From positions 1-57,600 of the forward strand of contig CAMJTU010000024.1 in the NCBI GenBank assembly GCA_946408825.1: a DNA stretch of 57,600 bases. The letters are read 5' to 3'. Position 1 is the first letter of the stretch, and each line of letters starts with the position of its first letter. The position numbers and the translations under genes were made by a program. A model generated the notes under the pieces. It did no database searches. It saw only the letters and a program-made list of their open reading frames with translations, and was not told the origin of the DNA. Source of the stretch: an uncultured Planctomycetaceae bacterium (lineage in GTDB: Bacteria; Planctomycetota; Planctomycetia; Pirellulales; Thermoguttaceae). Of the stretch, positions 48,152 to 56,922 are shown piece after piece.

Positions 48152-48517
48152 ATATTCACATGTCGGGGCGCAAGTAGAGATATTTCACAAGCTTTGTTTC
48201 GGTCGGCGTCGCGTCTCTCTAAAGCGATTGATTAGTTTTTACCCATTATGTGTGAGGGGTGACTTCAAACTTTTGATTGGAATCCGTGAATGAATAAGAG
48301 GTAAGTAATTCAGCGTTGTTGGCGCCGCTCTTCAATCATTCAACCTAATCTAAGCAGATCTTACGGCCAAAATCTGCTTAGATTAGAGAATGCTAATGAT
48401 AATAAGAAACAAGAATGAACGACGTTAGGTTCGAAGACAAGAAGCGGCCCCCGACGTATCCAGAGTTACTCATTGTAGCATTTGCATGCACAGTTGGCGA
48501 CGTGTAAAGAGAATGGG
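48152..48517. other. Intergenic region with a 15-bp perfect hairpin
   Basis: This 366-base convergent region has one notable structure: CTAATCTAAGCAGAT (48345-48359) pairs perfectly with ATCTGCTTAGATTAG (48372-48386) around a 12-base loop. No T tract follows on either strand and it lies 190 bases after the YitT stop. It may terminate transcription for either gene or be a folded RNA element. The rest shows nothing I can interpret. Confidence 0.55.
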
Positions 48518-49369
48518 TTACTTATGGATTTTTACCTGACCGATGTATAACGCCATTTTGGGATCCATTTCATCATAAATAGGACTCTTTCCTGTATCCA
48601 ATGTTCTGATTTTCGACATGTCGTTTTCATCGAGAACAAAGTCGAAAACATCGAGATTCTGCGCTATTCGTTCCTTGTGAACGCTTTTAGGAATAACGAC
48701 AATATTACGTTGGATAAGCCAACGTAGCATAATCTGTCCAGTTGTTTTTCCGTACTTTTCGGCGAGTTCCCTGAGGAGCGAATTATCGAAGACGTGATTT
48801 TGACCTTCAGCGAAAGGAGCCCAAGCTTCGTGCTGAATATCGTGTTCGATCATGAAGGCCGCTTCGGAGTACTTTTGATTCCAGACGTTCGTTTCTATCT
48901 GATTAACTGCGGGCTTGATTTCATTCATATTGAAGAGATCAGCGAGCCGTTCATTCCAGAAACTTGTTACGCCAATTGCACGTATAAGCCCCTCTTTATA
49001 AAGTTTTTCCAACGCTCGCCACGCGCCGTAATAATCTCCATATGGCTTATGGAGTAAATAAAGGTCTAAATAATCCAGACCTAACTTTTTCAATGATATG
49101 TCGAATGCTTTTAGCGCGTTATCAAACCCATAATCTTGTACCCAAAGCTTTGTTGTTACAAACACCTCTTCTCGATTGACGCAGCTATTCTTAATGGCGA
49201 CGCCTACTTCCTCTTCATTCTGGTACGCGGAAGCAGTGTCGATCATTCGATATCCTAAGTCTAGCGCGTCAGAAACAGCTCGTTCTGTGGCGCCCCGCTC
49301 TGAAATTTGATAGACCCCGAAACCGATCATTGGCATCTTAATACCATTATTAAGCGTTGTGTATTCCAT
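48518..49369 (-). CDS. Aldo/keto reductase (AKR5-like)
   Basis: This 283-residue NADPH-dependent reductase shows the complete catalytic tetrad Asp44, Tyr49, Lys74 and His107, in RMIDTASAYQNEEEVG, FVTTKLW and LDLYLLHKP. A C-terminal cofactor loop reads VVIPKSVHKERIAQN. It is closest in pattern to bacterial 2,5-diketo-D-gluconate reductase-like enzymes that reduce sugars, aldehydes and ketones. Length is normal. The ATG at 49369 follows GAGGAATTG. The gene stands 110 bases downstream of the GH123-like gene but is probably independently expressed. The substrate cannot be told from sequence. Confidence 0.92.
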   Translation of the reverse strand: MEYTTLNNGIKMPMIGFGVYQISERGATERAVSDALDLGYRMIDTASAYQNEEEVGVAIKNSCVNREEVFVTTKLWVQDYGFDNALKAFDISLKKLGLDYLDLYLLHKPYGDYYGAWRALEKLYKEGLIRAIGVTSFWNERLADLFNMNEIKPAVNQIETNVWNQKYSEAAFMIEHDIQHEAWAPFAEGQNHVFDNSLLRELAEKYGKTTGQIMLRWLIQRNIVVIPKSVHKERIAQNLDVFDFVLDENDMSKIRTLDTGKSPIYDEMDPKMALYIGQVKIHK

Positions 49370-49479
49370 CGCTATTCAATTCCTCGAAATTGAAGCACGA
49401 TCACCTGTAAACGTGGCGCTAGAAGCACGATAAGACGTACTTACCATTACAGAAAGCGTGCCAAATGGTTATGTTTGTA

Positions 49480-52400
49480 TTATTGTAGCTCTTCTATGGC
49501 AGCTCCGATAGCGAGCCTTCGTTCGAGTAAAACTTGTGGATCGTGGCTAAAGTGCGTCAAATCCTTAGTGATTTCCGAGAAATCAAAGAGTTTCTCAAAT
49601 TCTGCTCGTTTTTCAGCTGAGAGTTTGATTCCGTTTTCGGTTAAGAGATTTCTTAGAATATGGAGAGCCTCGCAATCCTGTATACCTGCACGGAGCATTT
49701 CCCAACGGATGCTAACATTAGGAGCGTCAAAGATAGGCCTTCCGTCGTTCATTCCTGGAACGGCGGCGGAAAGAGGCGGATAGATAAACCGTCCATCCCC
49801 ATTCCCCCAAGGATGTTTTGTCCCTTGAGGGAGACCATAACCTGACATATAACACATCGGATCTTCGTAAGGATTTTGATATCCTGAGCCAAACGCCGTA
49901 TTACTCGTCCAATAGGTGGATTCCCAAACCAGGCTTCCAACTATGTTACGTTCAAACGCTTGCCAATGCCAAATACGCAATTCTTGCGCTGGGTGATCAG
50001 TAAATTCTGTACAATAAGGAGCTTTAGGGGCAGTACAAACATACCACCAAAAGCGATTCCCTTCTCTACGTTGGTTCTGCGATCCGTCGTGTGAATAATT
50101 TTGACTTACTGGACACCAGACGTCGATCGAAGCGCCGAATTGTTTCAATGTTTTCTCAAAAGCAGGAGAAGGTTCCTCAGTTAGCATTCGTGCAACTTCG
50201 GGAATGTATTTCTTAAGTTTCGCAAATTCACCAGCGACGAATTCATAATCCTTTTCTTCAGGTTCGTCAAAGTTATAAGTATAGGCTGCGTTGAGCATCC
50301 CTATCTCTCGAAGGTGGTCTTGAAGTTTTTTACCATAATCGGTCATCATTGCGTCATATTCGGGCGTGCTGGCTTTATATCCCTCAATTTCGCCATCGTA
50401 GCGTGCGTCAAATGTACCGCCGCCCAATCCCTTAATGTCGAGCATGAAGTTCGTAAAATGATATTTGTCAAAAACCCGTTTGATTTCCTTGTCAAATGCG
50501 GAAAAGTCGAGGTCGCAACTCGGAGGCGTCATGTCAGGGCGCCATGTGACTTTTATCGGATCCATTGGCGTAGGGTTGTAGGGACTTATTCGGTAGTCGC
50601 CAAAAGCTTTGAGATACATTTCCAGAGCAGCGCGTTTGTCTTCCTCTGATTGACAGTTGTGGTAGCGCCAAATATTGATTGGCGACATCCCAAAGGCTGT
50701 TTCGTGGCGATTCTTGACGGGAAGATCAAATTTCCACACATGTACAGTAAAGGGAACTTCTACGACGAAGTTTCCGTCGTTTGCCGTAAGTCTAACCAAA
50801 CCGTTATAGCGTCCAGGTTTTGTCCCCATAGGCGTTTTGATGGTAACCCAAATCGGCAGATTGTTAGAATTTTTGATTGAAAGTGGGGAGCCAAAGCCAT
50901 CTGCTCCCTTTTCCAAAGGAATTAGGGCGTCAGGATAATATCCAGGAGCACAAGTTCTATCTGTTGGGTCGCTTACGTAGTGATAATACGCATAGCGGAG
51001 TTGAACTTCTTTTTTGGGAATTACCAACCCATCTTCTCCCTGAAGATCGTCTGTAAGGGAAGCTGTTAACCCATTTAATGTGCCAAAGCGAGGTCGAAGT
51101 ACGATCTGAAAGGACTCATAATCATTTCCTGCTGAATGAATTACTATGGGACGCGCCTCTTGAATTTCACAGAAAGTAGGTTGCTGTGGAACATGGTAGT
51201 CCGCGTCACACCAAGAAATGTCCACCCCTTCAGAACTTCTAACTCCGAGAATTGAATGAGTGAAATCTTGGATAAAATATTGATAGATACGACGAGTTAG
51301 GTAAATTGGACGCTTAAGATTGGCGATATAACGAACATTTAGCACTGGGTAATCCGCGTCGTCAGGCGCCTGAAGTTTCCTTAAATTTTCAGAATCCCAG
51401 CCTAGTCGTTCGCTTTTTCCGTCGGCGCTTGGCATTGTCCAAATGCCTTCGTCGTTATAAACCCATAACGTAGCGTCTTTATTTGTTTCGATTTCATCGT
51501 TGGCTAAGTCGGCAAATATCGTGTCTCCTCTTCCGATAAAACGCGACTCATTATCTTGGTCTATGGAAAGCGTAGTCCTAAAGGCGTGAACTTGTAAGTT
51601 ACAACCTTGCCCAACTTCAACTTCCTCAGCGCGTATCCGAATGAAAAGTTCGTCTAACTTTTCATCTCCAAAAAATGTTTCCAGAGAAAAGTTTTCAGCG
51701 CCAACACCTGTAATTTCACCGATTTGAGTCCAGACGTCGCCGTTCCGGCTCGCTTCAATATAAACCTTGCCACTATCATGATATCCGACTGAAATATAAA
51801 TTGATCCGCCGTGAAACGGAATCGAAGGTAACGACGAAACGAGATAGTTTTGAGGGGTTTGTACAATTTGTTTGGGGGTTAAAGAGAAACGGTACACAAG
51901 TGTGGAATTCTTAGAAAAACAGAAACGATCTGAGTTAAAATTTGCCGTTGTCGAGAAAAGCGGACGGTCAAAATCTGTGTTGTCAAAAGCCCTTAACGCC
52001 GAAAACTCGTATTTAGACGGACTGATTTCTTCGCCTGTTCCGAGTTCTAACGATTCCGAGGTAGAGGTATTATCCGATTTTTGAGCGTCAACACGTTTAT
52101 AAACTGGCAAAACGGCGGAAAGTCGGGGGTCCGCCACATAGAAAATGCGACTTGAATTCCACTGAGCGAAGCGAACAGACGCATTATTAACGTTCTCTAC
52201 GCTATCGGGGGTAAAGAAAACAACCGAGTAGTCCTTGGTGGGAGCGTCGCCTTTATTGAGGGCGTTAATATCGAGATTGAAAAACTCTGTACCCGCACAT
52301 AGGCATCCGGATCCTTCGCCTTCTGAGGCAGACGCTTTGAATCGAAGTCGATATGCTTTACGGGCTTGAAAGGGAATTTTTTCCGAAAGCCATGACGAGG

Positions 52401-52596
52401 ATTTGTCGTTGCCAATAATTGTAAGACGACCGTTAGTGTCAATGACGTCGTTATTAGACGATTTCCAACCGTTTGGAACGGAGGGGGTTGGGAGCGACGA
52501 CAGATTGATCGGTTCGGAAGCAAACAACACTACCGAACAAAGAAAAAAATTTATCGACAAAACTGTTAGTTGAAGAAAAAAATTATTGGTTTTCAT
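49480..52596 (-). CDS. Secreted GH123-like (DUF4091) hydrolase
   Basis: This 1038-residue exported protein has a signal peptide at residues 7-27. An N-terminal beta-rich part of about 350 residues (with a carbohydrate-binding-like section TIIGNDKSSSWLSEKIPF) leads to a second beta domain, then a barrel from about residue 650. The barrel carries AFGMSPINIW, FTNFMLDIKGLGG, the catalytic acid pair Asp777-Glu778 in YNFDEPEE, and RIWHWQAFERNIVGSLVWE. Neighbouring Asp-Glu is the substrate-assisted pair of GH123 beta-N-acetylgalactosaminidases, which include DUF4091 relatives. Hydrolysis of beta-linked N-acetylhexosamine in host glycans is therefore likely but unproved. A ribosome site AAGAGAT precedes the ATG. 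Confidence 0.8.
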   Translation of the reverse strand: MKTNNFFLQLTVLSINFFLCSVVLFASEPINLSSLPTPSVPNGWKSSNNDVIDTNGRLTIIGNDKSSSWLSEKIPFQARKAYRLRFKASASEGEGSGCLCAGTEFFNLDINALNKGDAPTKDYSVVFFTPDSVENVNNASVRFAQWNSSRIFYVADPRLSAVLPVYKRVDAQKSDNTSTSESLELGTGEEISPSKYEFSALRAFDNTDFDRPLFSTTANFNSDRFCFSKNSTLVYRFSLTPKQIVQTPQNYLVSSLPSIPFHGGSIYISVGYHDSGKVYIEASRNGDVWTQIGEITGVGAENFSLETFFGDEKLDELFIRIRAEEVEVGQGCNLQVHAFRTTLSIDQDNESRFIGRGDTIFADLANDEIETNKDATLWVYNDEGIWTMPSADGKSERLGWDSENLRKLQAPDDADYPVLNVRYIANLKRPIYLTRRIYQYFIQDFTHSILGVRSSEGVDISWCDADYHVPQQPTFCEIQEARPIVIHSAGNDYESFQIVLRPRFGTLNGLTASLTDDLQGEDGLVIPKKEVQLRYAYYHYVSDPTDRTCAPGYYPDALIPLEKGADGFGSPLSIKNSNNLPIWVTIKTPMGTKPGRYNGLVRLTANDGNFVVEVPFTVHVWKFDLPVKNRHETAFGMSPINIWRYHNCQSEEDKRAALEMYLKAFGDYRISPYNPTPMDPIKVTWRPDMTPPSCDLDFSAFDKEIKRVFDKYHFTNFMLDIKGLGGGTFDARYDGEIEGYKASTPEYDAMMTDYGKKLQDHLREIGMLNAAYTYNFDEPEEKDYEFVAGEFAKLKKYIPEVARMLTEEPSPAFEKTLKQFGASIDVWCPVSQNYSHDGSQNQRREGNRFWWYVCTAPKAPYCTEFTDHPAQELRIWHWQAFERNIVGSLVWESTYWTSNTAFGSGYQNPYEDPMCYMSGYGLPQGTKHPWGNGDGRFIYPPLSAAVPGMNDGRPIFDAPNVSIRWEMLRAGIQDCEALHILRNLLTENGIKLSAEKRAEFEKLFDFSEITKDLTHFSHDPQVLLERRLAIGAAIEELQ

Positions 52597-53005
52597 ATAT
52601 TTATCTCTTTACAATTACGGGTGTTATGAAAAAATAGTCGCGCTCGTTCAAACTCTTTTTAAGTATAATCGTTTTTGGAAAAAAAGTAAACTTTCTCAAA
52701 TTGTAAAATCCGTCGACGGCCTTGGCGAGCAACTTCATCAAATGTCACGATTTGTCTGCGAGGATTTTTTTCATCACAATTTTTTAAAAATAATTGTATG
52801 ATCATCGTTTAGTAAGTATCTATAACTCTCCTATGAGTTGATGATTTCTTGAAATTTTATTTCAACTTAAGAAATTTATTGAGAAAACTTATTGATGCCT
52901 TTGCCAATTGAAAAAAAAAACTCGTCCTTGTATGATTATCTCATCGAGGGGGAGTGTTGGAGCTTTCCTCTGGAGTTCATGAGATAGTTTCAAGGGTGAT
53001 ATAAT
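52597..53005. other. 409-base AT-rich divergent intergenic region
   Basis: The region separates the divergent GH123-like and ThuA-like genes. It contains a good plus-strand promoter candidate (52908-52936) near its right end. The open frame at 52586-52801 is AT-rich, lacks a ribosome site and is not accepted. Nothing else is recognised. Confidence 0.5.
52908..52936 (+). promoter_or_regulatory. Candidate promoter of the second ThuA-like gene
   Basis: TTGAAA (52908-52913) and TATGAT (52931-52936) are separated by exactly 17 bases that begin with an A run. The start codon is 70 bases after the -10 box. Confidence 0.55.
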
Positions 53006-53785
53006 ATGAAACGACGTGACTTTAATCTGATATGCGCTTCTGCAATGCTTTCAACTCTCGGTCGTTCCCTTTTGGTTTCTGAGGTTTTTGCTGACGAGCC
53101 AAGCGTCGAAAAGAAACTGAGAATTTTGCTTGTCGTCGGCGGTCATTCATATGATCGTAAAAATCTACACGCGATGCTTAACGACTTCCCTAACGCGACT
53201 TTTGACGAAATCGTAATTCCTGATAATCAAGATATGTTAGAACCAGAGCTAACGAAAGATTATGACGTTCTGGTTTTTCATGATCAGTCCTTCTTTGAAC
53301 TTACTCAAGAGCAAAAGGACAACCTTGAAAAACTCTTTGGCGACGAGGGCATTCCTACCGTCATGTTGCATCATGCCTTCATTTCCCACCCAGAGTACCC
53401 ATTCTTCCGTGATCTTTATGGGGCTCAGTATTTGACGAAGGATACTGAAATCTGTGGTCGTACTTATAAGGCTTCGTCGTATCTACATCCGACGAACGTC
53501 AATATCTATATCGCGGCTCGCCAACACCCGATAACGGAAGGTGTTGGCGATTTTTCTATTGTTGACGAGGTTTTTAAGGACGTGTATTTCAATCCACATA
53601 TCGACGTGCTCGCCAGAACGGATCATCCTGAAGGGGACCGTCCCGTTCTTTGGCTATGGCGATACAAGAAGTCTCCCATTTTGGGCTTGATACAGGGCGA
53701 TGCCGGCGGCGCCTTCAATGATCCTAATTATCGGAAACTATTCTACCAGGGCGTTCGTTACATTGTTGCACATAAAGACGAATGA
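53006..53785 (+). CDS. Exported ThuA-like domain protein
   Basis: This 259-residue protein has an N-terminal export signal starting MKRRDF with a following hydrophobic stretch (CASAMLSTLGRSLLVSEVFAD), which resembles a twin-arginine leader. The remainder is a ThuA-like fold: LRILLVVGGHSYDRKNL, KDYDVLVFHDQSF, GIPTVMLHHAFISHPEYPFF, RQHPITEGVGDF and PILGLIQGDAGGAF. It is not a close copy of the ThuA protein at 17903. Family function is unclear; an association with exported sugar dehydrogenases has been suggested. The gene stands alone with its own promoter and a strong terminator. Confidence 0.85.
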   Translation: MKRRDFNLICASAMLSTLGRSLLVSEVFADEPSVEKKLRILLVVGGHSYDRKNLHAMLNDFPNATFDEIVIPDNQDMLEPELTKDYDVLVFHDQSFFELTQEQKDNLEKLFGDEGIPTVMLHHAFISHPEYPFFRDLYGAQYLTKDTEICGRTYKASSYLHPTNVNIYIAARQHPITEGVGDFSIVDEVFKDVYFNPHIDVLARTDHPEGDRPVLWLWRYKKSPILGLIQGDAGGAFNDPNYRKLFYQGVRYIVAHKDE

Positions 53786-54181
53786 TTCAGATTGCGTCCA
53801 TGATATAGAGTTTTCTAAGCGGGGGGAGTGTAATTGCGAATCCCCCCTTTTTTCTTCAATATTGTTTATTTTTTCACGAATAACTTATATTTCTTTTTCC
53901 GTCTTTAACGAATTGTTTGAAGGGGTTTAGTGAAATAATAGACATGGTAAGAAGAACCCTTGAATCCTTTCGACGAGGCTAAGGGATTCTTGCCGAGCGC
54001 GAATTTTACCTAATCTCACAATAAGTGAAACGTCGGAGTTCTGTTTCACGGGAAAACCCAAAGATTTTGTTCCGACTATCGACATATTAACGTCGTTCAA
54101 ACGAAAACCTTAGAGAAACTAGAAGCGATAGCGCCGTAAAAAGATCATTCGAAAAAGTTTGAACGATTCCTTGAATACTGT
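53786..54181. other. 396-base convergent intergenic region with strong terminator
   Basis: The region separates the convergent ThuA-like and C25 peptidase genes. A strong rho-independent terminator lies at 53821-53853. A weaker imperfect pairing of AAGAACCCTT with AAGGGATTCTT (about 53951-53993) may also form. Nothing that looks like a gene is seen. Confidence 0.5.
53821..53853 (+). terminator. Rho-independent terminator of the second ThuA-like gene
   Basis: GGGGGGA (53821-53827) pairs with TCCCCCC (53841-53847) around a 13-base loop and is followed by six T residues. Confidence 0.9.
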
Positions 54182-56344
54182 TTAAAAGTCGTTTTCGGGG
54201 AATTCCGCGCTCTTGTTTTTAGATTTATCAAGTTCACTAGATTTAGGTCTAATGAGAATTCGTCGTGAGCCAATGAAATAACGAGTATTAGTGGTTGCGG
54301 CGATACGAATGACGCCCTCGCCCGAGAAATCACGAGGAATTCTCAGATGAGTCTCAAAAATCCCGTTCTTTGTTTTTGTTCGAACCGCGTCGACAACAAA
54401 CGCGTTCGCTTTTTCATAGGTCTCGTTAAATGTCTGACGAGCTTCTTCAGACTCGACGAAAACCTTTGCACGAACCGGAGGTGTGAAATTAGGACGAAAA
54501 TCTGCAGGAATAAGTTCTGCTTGGACAATTGCCTCTATCCCTTCGTTTATCGGTAGTTTTCCCGATACTGTTATTTCTTCGTTTGAATAGGTAATTTCGG
54601 GGGCGTTTACGGGGAAGCGAGTCGGAAATTTAACGCGAAGAAGAGGATCGCCAAAAAGATTGAACTCCGCGATATGATCTTTAACTTGTTCTTCTAGACG
54701 ACTAGCAGTTGGATCGAAAAAAGTCGCAATTTGTTCGATTGTTTTCCTGAAGGAGGAGTTTTTACGTTTGAGCTCCTCGGCTTCGTCTAATGATTTTTGA
54801 AGTCGTTGGTTGATCCACTCAAGTTGTGAATCTGGCTTTTGTCGTTGGGGTTGGGGGGCATTTTTTGAGAGGGGGGCCGGAATATTGGCTTCCTCGTCTG
54901 AAGGAAAATTAAAATCCATTTCTTTTGATTCATCCTCGTCGAATTCTTTAATTGTCCGACGTTGAGCTTCGAGGTAAATTTGGCCCAAAAGACGGGGGGC
55001 GTCTTGCGTCGAATTATCAACAACGTCGTGGGAAAAAGCCACTTCGAGAAGGGCCGCTCCAAAAGAGCACATTCCATACGGGGCTGTCCTGCGACTTGCC
55101 CCTACAGTTGCAACGGGTCCTTCTTCTTGGAGTAACGCTTCCTCTGCAAGACATCGACACGACGCGTCATAGGCTCCTGCGTAACATGAGAAAAAAAGCA
55201 TGATTGGCGCATGCCCTTTGCAATTGATTTTATGGCAATCGTCAATTTCTAGGACTCCGTAGTCACGTCCACTGGGAGCAAGATACCGATCCAAACCAAC
55301 AACGCGACCATGACCAAGATATACCCAGAAAAGCGATCCTTCGTTGATCCTTTCTAGCGTCGTCTTTTCAAAATCGGCTGGATAAGGACAAAACGGGTTT
55401 TGGAGGGAAAATTGCGTGAGCGAGAGAACAAATTCCTGAGGAAGGTATTCAGCGAAAAGCTTTCGAGCAATTTTGTCAACAACCGACGTCACAAGCATGG
55501 AAATGCCTCCAAATGGATTCTTTCCCTCGATGACGTCTCCTGGATCGCTTCCAATTACTCTTAGATCGAGACCGTTGGGACCTGCGACAATGTTGATTTT
55601 TCGTGTCCAATTTCCAACAGGAGAATTTTGCTCGTAGTGGATGATATTGTCTATACAGACCTCGAGATCTTTTGGCGTTTCGACAGGTAGGCGTCCAATT
55701 GGAACGTCTGGTAGATCGTCTCCGTCAAGATCTGCATAGTACGAATCGCTTGCCAAAAGTTCTTCTGAACCGAAGATTTGAACGACAAGAGCGGATACTC
55801 GCGGAGCTGGGACAACGTCGCGCCAACCGTAACTAGCGGAGTCTGTCGGAGCCCCGTCGCCAACAAGTAGGATTGCCTCGACGTCATATTCCTTGGCTGC
55901 GTCTCTAATTTTTTCTCGTATTTGACTCGGGGTTGCAATCGGTGCCGATGCGTATTCCTGTTCAATCGAACCGTTGTCTTTAGTGTTGGCAAGAGGGAGA
56001 AAAAGAATTTTATATCCCTGCTCCTGCCGGTATTCGATCCAACGTTGAATACCTTCGTGGAAAACAGGCGGTGAAATAACTAGAACTACTCGCTCTGTCC
56101 GGTCGCCAGCTTTACCCCATCCGTCTTTATCAAGTTCTAGTGGTTCGTTCCCTTCGGAAAAATATTCAAAAAAGCCGTTGTCATTTTCTGAGGCAAGATC
56201 GTAAAACGGATTGTGTTGACCTTCCTTTTCTGTGTCCTGCTCTTCGGCAAAAGAGTAACCGACGTTCAGAAAAGCAATGAACGTTGGCACAAAAGACAAG
56301 GAAAAAACGGTGTAAAAAAGGAATAACTTAAATGTCTTCAGCAT
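54182..56344 (-). CDS. Secreted C25 (gingipain-like) cysteine peptidase
   Basis: This 720-residue exported protein has a signal peptide at residues 4-33. The peptidase C25 fold is supported by QGYKILFLPL, ATPSQIREKIRD, EAILLVGDGAP, ADLDGDDLPDVPIGRLPV and, at the active site, WVYLGHGRV with His345 and LFFSCYAGAYD with Cys387. From about residue 490 a Glu-, Lys- and Gln-rich helical section (about 500-555, possible coiled coil) precedes beta-rich tail domains (NAPEITYSNEEITVSGKLP, EGVIRIAATTNTRYFIGSRRILIRP). Gingipain-type proteases digest host or neighbour proteins; many Planctomycetes carry relatives of unknown job. The ribosome site is weak. It faces the second ThuA gene. Confidence 0.85.
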   Translation of the reverse strand: MLKTFKLFLFYTVFSLSFVPTFIAFLNVGYSFAEEQDTEKEGQHNPFYDLASENDNGFFEYFSEGNEPLELDKDGWGKAGDRTERVVLVISPPVFHEGIQRWIEYRQEQGYKILFLPLANTKDNGSIEQEYASAPIATPSQIREKIRDAAKEYDVEAILLVGDGAPTDSASYGWRDVVPAPRVSALVVQIFGSEELLASDSYYADLDGDDLPDVPIGRLPVETPKDLEVCIDNIIHYEQNSPVGNWTRKINIVAGPNGLDLRVIGSDPGDVIEGKNPFGGISMLVTSVVDKIARKLFAEYLPQEFVLSLTQFSLQNPFCPYPADFEKTTLERINEGSLFWVYLGHGRVVGLDRYLAPSGRDYGVLEIDDCHKINCKGHAPIMLFFSCYAGAYDASCRCLAEEALLQEEGPVATVGASRRTAPYGMCSFGAALLEVAFSHDVVDNSTQDAPRLLGQIYLEAQRRTIKEFDEDESKEMDFNFPSDEEANIPAPLSKNAPQPQRQKPDSQLEWINQRLQKSLDEAEELKRKNSSFRKTIEQIATFFDPTASRLEEQVKDHIAEFNLFGDPLLRVKFPTRFPVNAPEITYSNEEITVSGKLPINEGIEAIVQAELIPADFRPNFTPPVRAKVFVESEEARQTFNETYEKANAFVVDAVRTKTKNGIFETHLRIPRDFSGEGVIRIAATTNTRYFIGSRRILIRPKSSELDKSKNKSAEFPENDF

Positions 56345-56922
56345 GTTTGTCTATCTCGGTATCCTGGTCGCGTCGGAGCCGCCACATGTCTTAAAGTATA
56401 GTTAATTAATCGGTAAGAAGTTTCTGTCATCTCTTAAATCTTTGAACTACTAGCTTAAGATGTTCTAATTTTTCCGCAGACTTGCGTATTGGCTTGGCAA
56501 ACACAGTAGGAATTCTCTTTAACTCTGCGACCAATATGATAAACAAATGGCACGATTTGAAACCTGCGAATGTTTCTTAACGAAATCATCAACGACACAT
56601 TTCGCATATTGTTTTACGCCAGCAATACTGAGTGTATTTTATCATCTTTCCTGAGATGCTAACTTTTTTTCTTTTTTCCGTCAACCCTGAGCGTTAATAT
56701 CTATTGTTGCTATAACGGACTGTACATAATAAGGTTACGATAATAAAAAAGATGATTATTCCAATATCTTAATTTGGTTTCTCTATTCAGTTCGACACAC
56801 TGTACTCCAGACATAAAATCTGTTATACTCGAGGACGAGAGCGTGGATTTTAGGCGTTGAGATGTCCGTGTGCCAAAGATTATCGCTTATTTCGACCGTT
56901 AATTTCACAGTCGGTTGTAATC
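56345..56922. other. 578-base divergent intergenic region
   Basis: This AT-rich region separates the C25 peptidase gene (minus) and the S41 protease gene (plus). A TATACT hexamer lies near 56824 but without a proper -35 partner. No tRNA, hairpin of note or supported gene is seen. Confidence 0.4.
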
